From the NCBI GenBank assembly GCA_024276995.1, contig JAJRWB010000049.1, positions 1 to 45,746 of the forward strand: a stretch of DNA of 45,746 nucleotides, in the 5' to 3' direction. This stretch comes from Candidatus Eiseniibacteriota bacterium. GTDB lineage: Bacteria > Orphanbacterota > Orphanbacteria > Orphanbacterales > Orphanbacteraceae. Position 1 is the stretch's first letter, and each line of letters opens with the position of its first letter. Made by a program: the position numbers and the translations under genes. This document shows positions 42,564 to 45,746 of the stretch, piece after piece. Below the pieces are notes generated by a model. That model saw only the letters and a list, made by a program, of their open reading frames with translations, was not told the DNA's origin and did not search any database.

Positions 42564-43928
42564 TCAACCGCCGAGAAGGCCGATCAGGTAGGCCGACGCG
42601 AGCGTTCCCTTGTGGAAGTCGCCCAGGTCGAACCGCTCGTTCGGCGAGTGGATCCTGTCATCGTTCTGCCCCCAACCGAGAAGGAGGGTGTCCACGCCGA
42701 GCACTTCCTTGAACTCCTGGGTGATCGGGATCGATCCCCCCTCGCGGATCAGGAACGGCCTCCGGCCGAACGCCTTTTCGATCGCCGAGGACGCTTTCTC
42801 GAACCAAGGGGTATCGGTCGATACAAGAAGGGGTTTTCCGCCGCTCATATCGATCACCTCGACACGCACCCCTTCGGGGGCGATCTGCTTCACAAACTCA
42901 TTGAACAACCGGCCGATCTTCTCCGGGTCCTGGTTCGGCACGAGGCGCATGCTCACCTTCGCCCCGGCGCGCGCCGGGATGATCGTCTTCGCGCCGTCGC
43001 CCTGGTAGCCTCCCCAGATACCGTTCACGTCGAAGGTCGGGCGCGCCCAGCGCCGCTCGATGGTAGTGTATCCCTTCTCGCCGAAAAGCGCCGGAGAACC
43101 GGTCATCTCCCGGTACTCTTCCTCGTCGAAGGGGATCGAAGCGAACTCCTTCTTCTCCCAGTCGGCGAGGTCGGCGACGTCGTCGTAGAAACCGGGTATC
43201 AGCACGCGTCCGTCTTCATCGCGCATCTTCGCGATCATTCGACTGAGCACGTTCACGGGGTTCGCGATCGTTCCGCCGAAAGAGCCGGAATGAAGGTCGG
43301 CGGACGGCCCCTCGACGCGGATCTCGTGGTATGTCAATCCCTTAAGACCGTAAGTGATGGCGGGCATGCCGGGAGCGAACTGTCCCGTGTCGGACACGAC
43401 CACCGCGTCGCATGAGAGTTTCTCCCGGTTCGCCCGGAGGTAGGCCGGTAGATTGACCGATGAAACTTCCTCTTCACCCTCGAGAATGAACTTCACGTTG
43501 ATCGGGAGTTCTCCCGCCTCGGCGATCCACGCCTCCACGGCAAGGAGGTGGGTGAGGAGCTGCCCCTTGTCGTCCGAGGCGCCCCGACCGAAAATCTTCC
43601 CGTCTTTCACCACCGGCTCGAACGGCTCGCTCTCCCATTCATCGAGCGGATCGGGCGGCTGCACATCGTAGTGGCCGTAGATCAAGATCGTCGCCCCTCC
43701 CGGATGATCGAGTCGCTCGCCGTAGACGATCGGGTTCCCGTCGGTGGCATCCACCTCCGCGGCGAGCCCCGCCCTCTCCATGCCCGCCGCGAGCCAAGCC
43801 GCGGTCTTCGCGATATCTTCTTTCCGCTCCGGGTCGGCGGAGACGCTCGGGAAACGGAGGAGCTCCTTCAGCCGCTCCACCGCCTCCTCGCGGCTCTCTT
43901 CGAGCCTTCCAATCACCTTGTCGATCAT
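42564..43928 (-). CDS. M20-family metallo-dipeptidase
   Basis: A 454-residue zinc peptidase. Metal and catalytic residues: His and Asp in IYGHYDVQPPDP, Asp in GRGASDDKGQLL, the Glu pair in FILEGEEEVSS, Asp in VVSDTGQF and the last His in NDDRIHSPNERF. The dimerisation domain sits in the middle (HEIRVEGPSADLHSGSFGG). The family (CNDP/DapE-like) cuts dipeptides or similar amides in the cytoplasm. ATG 43926-43928 follows AAAGGAGAGG; the frame is open farther upstream to 44330 only by chance. It has its own promoter. Confidence 0.93.
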   Translation of the reverse strand: MIDKVIGRLEESREEAVERLKELLRFPSVSADPERKEDIAKTAAWLAAGMERAGLAAEVDATDGNPIVYGERLDHPGGATILIYGHYDVQPPDPLDEWESEPFEPVVKDGKIFGRGASDDKGQLLTHLLAVEAWIAEAGELPINVKFILEGEEEVSSVNLPAYLRANREKLSCDAVVVSDTGQFAPGMPAITYGLKGLTYHEIRVEGPSADLHSGSFGGTIANPVNVLSRMIAKMRDEDGRVLIPGFYDDVADLADWEKKEFASIPFDEEEYREMTGSPALFGEKGYTTIERRWARPTFDVNGIWGGYQGDGAKTIIPARAGAKVSMRLVPNQDPEKIGRLFNEFVKQIAPEGVRVEVIDMSGGKPLLVSTDTPWFEKASSAIEKAFGRRPFLIREGGSIPITQEFKEVLGVDTLLLGWGQNDDRIHSPNERFDLGDFHKGTLASAYLIGLLGG

Positions 43929-44245
43929 GAGACCTCTCCTTTGCCGAGATCGTGGTTCGTTCATATTTCTTCGGAAGCGACCATTGTACTCCCTGCCTCC
44001 GGAGACGACAACGACGCTCGGTCGAAGCCCTCCCGCGGAGGGCCACTTCCCCCCCAGGCTGGAATTCCATCGCCGTGCCACCGGACAGGAACCGACGGCG
44101 TCCTCGACCTGGGTTGGGAAGGTCTCTCCGATACGCGGGGGACATGATCCAATGCATCCGCGGATGAAAACGGTCGACCAGGGAATGGAACGCGGATAAA
44201 CCTTGTCGGCCGACGAGCCGATACTCCCGTCCTTCGACCTCCCTC
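43929..44245. other. 317-bp gap with a promoter and a 12-bp palindrome
   Basis: No gene is apparent. It contains the promoter of the dipeptidase gene (listed) and a perfect 12-bp palindrome CATCCGCGGATG at 44155-44166 of unknown use. Short open frames on the plus strand lack ribosome sites. Confidence 0.4.
43983..44011 (-). promoter_or_regulatory. promoter of the M20 dipeptidase gene
   Basis: On the minus strand TTGTCG (44006-44011, four of six) and TACAAT (43983-43988, five of six) are 17 bp apart, giving a leader of about 48 nt before ATG 43928. Confidence 0.5.
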
Positions 44246-44569
44246 CTAACGGAAGAGGGTCTTGACCGCTCCCCAGCTCGCCTCCTCGTATGACGAGGGC
44301 GGGAGGCTTGTCGCAGGACTGTTTATACACTGGCAGTTATCCAACGGGTCCGGTGGGCCGGGGGGACAGGATCCTGTCGTGAAATTAGTCAGGAACCAGC
44401 TCGAGTTCGCTCCATCGATGTGAAAACCGAGATCGCCGCTCTGCGCCGCATTGAAGGAGAACGTCCCCAAGTAGTGCTTCCCCGGGCCGATCGGAGAAAA
44501 AGTATAGTCGACCGCCTGGGCATACCAACACCTGTAAGAGCCGAGCGCCTGGATCCAGGAGAGAGTCCT
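44246..44569 (-). pseudogene. secreted tail protein, N-terminus removed by the insertion sequence
   Basis: About 107 codons remain: a soluble beta-rich piece (DYTFSPIGPGKHYLGTFSFN, SGDLGFHIDGANSSWF), a proline- and cysteine-rich stretch (CPPGPPDPLDNCQC) and the end YEEASWGAVKTLFR, then TAG. Ten of the last thirteen residues equal those of the secreted protein at 38975, while the codons differ, so the tail is kept at protein level. No signal peptide or start is present; the frame runs instead into the left end of the insertion sequence near 44565-44575, so the rest of the gene should lie beyond the IS, outside the window. Confidence 0.65.
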
Positions 44570-44593
44570 ACGTTTAGTTGGAAATAGAAAAGC

Positions 44594-44653
44594 GGCCTCC
44601 AGATCTGGTAAAACGGTGGTAGAGAAAAACCGCCAGATCAAAGAAAGGAGGCC
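44594..44653 (+). promoter_or_regulatory. hairpin masking the transposase ribosome site
   Basis: GGCCTCC (44594-44600) pairs with GGAGGCC (44647-44653), and inside it ATCTGG (44603-44608) pairs with CCAGAT (44633-44638) and CGGT (44614-44617) with ACCG (44629-44632). The outer 3' arm is the ribosome binding site itself (AAGGAGG, six bases before GTG 44658). Transcripts entering from outside the element would contain the full hairpin and be poorly translated, as known for IS10 and IS50. Confidence 0.6.
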
Positions 44654-44657
44654 ACTT

Positions 44658-45746
44658 GTGGCGAGTATCCATCCTATTCGTTCGCGACGCAAGAAGAAGG
44701 TTCTGGGGAAGGGAAAAGAACTGAGCCGAGCAGAGTAGGAAGCGATGGGCCTTGAGGGTCGAGTGTCCGCGATCCGCTCCCTGGTTCAACTGGGACTGAT
44801 CCAGGTCTACGAGGAACTGGACCGGGAAGTGGAATCGCTGGCCGGCCGCAAGCATTCGCGGAAAGCTTCTCAGCGTCCTTGCTGGCGCGGCGGGAGCAAT
44901 CCGGGGACGGTGGCCCTGGCGGGACAACGTGTTCCGGTTCGAGTGCCTCGAGTTCGCGGTCGCGGCGGGGAAGTTCGCCTTTCGAGCTACGACGCCTTGC
45001 ACCAGGGGACGGAATTGGACGAGACGCTGTTCCGTCGGGTTCTCTACGGGATCTCGTGCCGGAACTACGAGGCGGCGGCAGAAGCGATCCCGGGAGCGAT
45101 CGGGCTTTCACGGTCGACGGTATCTCGGAAATTCATCAAAGCGAGCGCGGCGAAGCTACGGGAACTCCAGGAGCGCGACCTCTCGGAGCACGACATTGTG
45201 GCGATCTTCCTGGACGGCAAGAGCTTCTCGGAAGACGAGCTGGTCTTGGGGATTGGTGTAACGATCCGGGGTGAGAAGGTGCTTCTGGGGTTCGTGGAGA
45301 GCGCGACCGAAAACACGGCGGTGATCACGGGCTTTCTCCGCTCACTCCAAGATCGCGGCCTCGACACTTCCGAGGGTGTCCTGGTGGTGATCGATGGTAG
45401 CCGGGGTTTCCGTTCGGCGGTGAAGAAGGCATTTCGGAAGACGGTGCTGATTCAGCGTTGTCAGTGGCACAAGCGCGAGAACGTTGTGAGGCATCTCCCC
45501 AAAGGAGAGCAGAGCCTCTGGCGATCTCGTCTTCAAAAGGCGTACGAGCGCCCCACCTACGACGAAGCCAAGGAAGCATTGGAAAACCTTCTGGAAGAAC
45601 TCGAGGAGATCAACCAGTCGGCGGCGGCGAGCCTTCGGGAAGGACTCGAAGAAACGCTCACACTCCACAAGCTCGGCGTCTTTTCCAGGATCGGGTTGTC
45701 CCTCAAGACGACGAACTGCATCGAATCGACTTTTGGCCAGGTCGAA
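44658..45746 (+). CDS. mutator-type transposase, 3' partial, with in-frame TAG at codon 27
   Basis: The frame begins at GTG 44658 (MASIHPIRSRRKKKVLGKGK) behind GGAGG, and except for TAG 44736-44738 stays open to the window edge. After the stop an ATG at 44745, preceded by AGGAAG, allows a restart. The sequence is that of an IS256/MULE-like transposase: VPVRVPRVRGRGGEVRLS, LFRRVLYGISCRNYEAAAEA, the first catalytic Asp in VAIFLDGKSFSEDEL, the second in VLVVIDGSRGFRSAV, the CxxWHKREN motif in QRCQWHKRENVVRHL, and LKTTNCIESTFGQVE. The final catalytic Glu is the one in NCIES. The C-terminus is beyond the window. Confidence 0.85.

Larger units (their letters stand above)
44565..45746 (+). mobile_element. 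IS256-family (mutator-type) insertion sequence, left part
   Basis: The left boundary is estimated at 44560-44575, where the tail-protein gene stops making sense and a non-coding AT-rich stretch (CGTTTAGTTGGAAATAGAAA) begins, followed by a hairpin and a transposase gene that runs off the window. The right end and inverted repeat lie outside, so the exact ends and target duplication cannot be seen. A 12-bp palindrome CCTGGATCCAGG (44548-44559) lies directly at the insertion point. Confidence 0.75.

Noticed and set aside
43929-44330. N-terminal extension of the M20 dipeptidase
   Set aside because: The frame is open but a strong ribosome site stands before ATG 43928, the family begins there, and a promoter lies inside the extension.
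44570-44692. A membrane-spanning N-terminus for the truncated tail protein
   Set aside because: The hydrophobic stretch is the complement of the IS leader hairpin and transposase start, so it is accidental; no ribosome site precedes its ATG.
832-44738. General reassignment of TAA and TAG to an amino acid
   Set aside because: Other genes end properly at TAA (ECH, top6B) and TAG (DUF255, bactofilin, LytM peptidase, ispF, dnaB, gmk, yicC, ABC permease), and reading through them would add nonsense. Only local causes remain.
1-45746. tRNA, rRNA, CRISPR or prophage elements
   Set aside because: I looked for tRNA T-loop patterns, evenly spaced repeats and phage structural or integrase genes and saw none.

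Overview
The window is GC-rich chromosomal DNA with tightly packed, often overlapping genes, frequent GTG/TTG starts and a strong preference for CTC leucine codons in most genes. It reads as a diderm (Gram-negative-type) bacterium: it has a lipid-transport (Mla/MCE) operon, a lipoprotein signal, a bactofilin/LytM pair and a secreted protein with a C-terminal FlgD-like Ig domain of the kind used for type IX-like sorting in the FCB superphylum. A poorly cultured FCB-type lineage such as Candidatus Eisenbacteria is my best guess; this is inference, since there is no rRNA gene here.

Layout. 1-1656: end of a 3-hydroxyacyl-CoA dehydrogenase/enoyl-CoA hydratase fusion split by an in-frame TAA. 1643-4207: membrane protein with TPR tail. 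4332-4601: small beta-rich protein. 4855-6651: REC-REC-PAS-histidine kinase cut short by an in-frame TAG. 6710-9963: RluD-type pseudouridine synthase and a DUF255 thioredoxin-like lipoprotein. 10121-14196: an unknown protein coupled to a GT4 glycosyltransferase, an ArfB-like release factor and a GT39 membrane glycosyltransferase. 14317-18477: archaeal-type DNA topoisomerase VI (B then A), then SufS. 18503-19823: bactofilin and LytM/M23 peptidase. 19824-21175: a 1.35 kb, AT-richer stretch without a convincing gene but with a 12-bp inverted repeat. 21176-23200: secreted caspase-like peptidase. 23187-27407: dihydropyrimidinase and a membrane hybrid histidine kinase.

37072 down to 27458 is one long leftward run of twelve housekeeping genes, almost without gaps, behind a good sigma70-type promoter: yicC, gmk, rpoZ, coaBC, a family 4-type uracil-DNA glycosylase, dnaB, mlaE, a trypsin-like protease, mlaF, mlaD, ispD, ispF. 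It joins nucleotide, CoA, DNA replication/repair, outer-membrane lipid transport and MEP isoprenoid functions. coaBC carries an in-frame TAA inside its CoaB domain.

37168-45746 looks more accessory: an NFACT (Rqc2-like) protein, two secreted proteins sharing a 13-residue C-terminal tail, an ABC exporter pair, an M20 dipeptidase, and at the right edge a mutator-type (IS256-family) insertion sequence whose ribosome binding site lies in a hairpin. The IS sits where the N-terminus of the second tail protein should be, and its transposase has a further in-frame TAG.

The most notable points are four isolated in-frame stops at positions where glutamate (or Gln/Lys) is expected, the shared C-terminal tail, bacterial Topo VI, the structured gene-poor island, and the hairpin-controlled IS.
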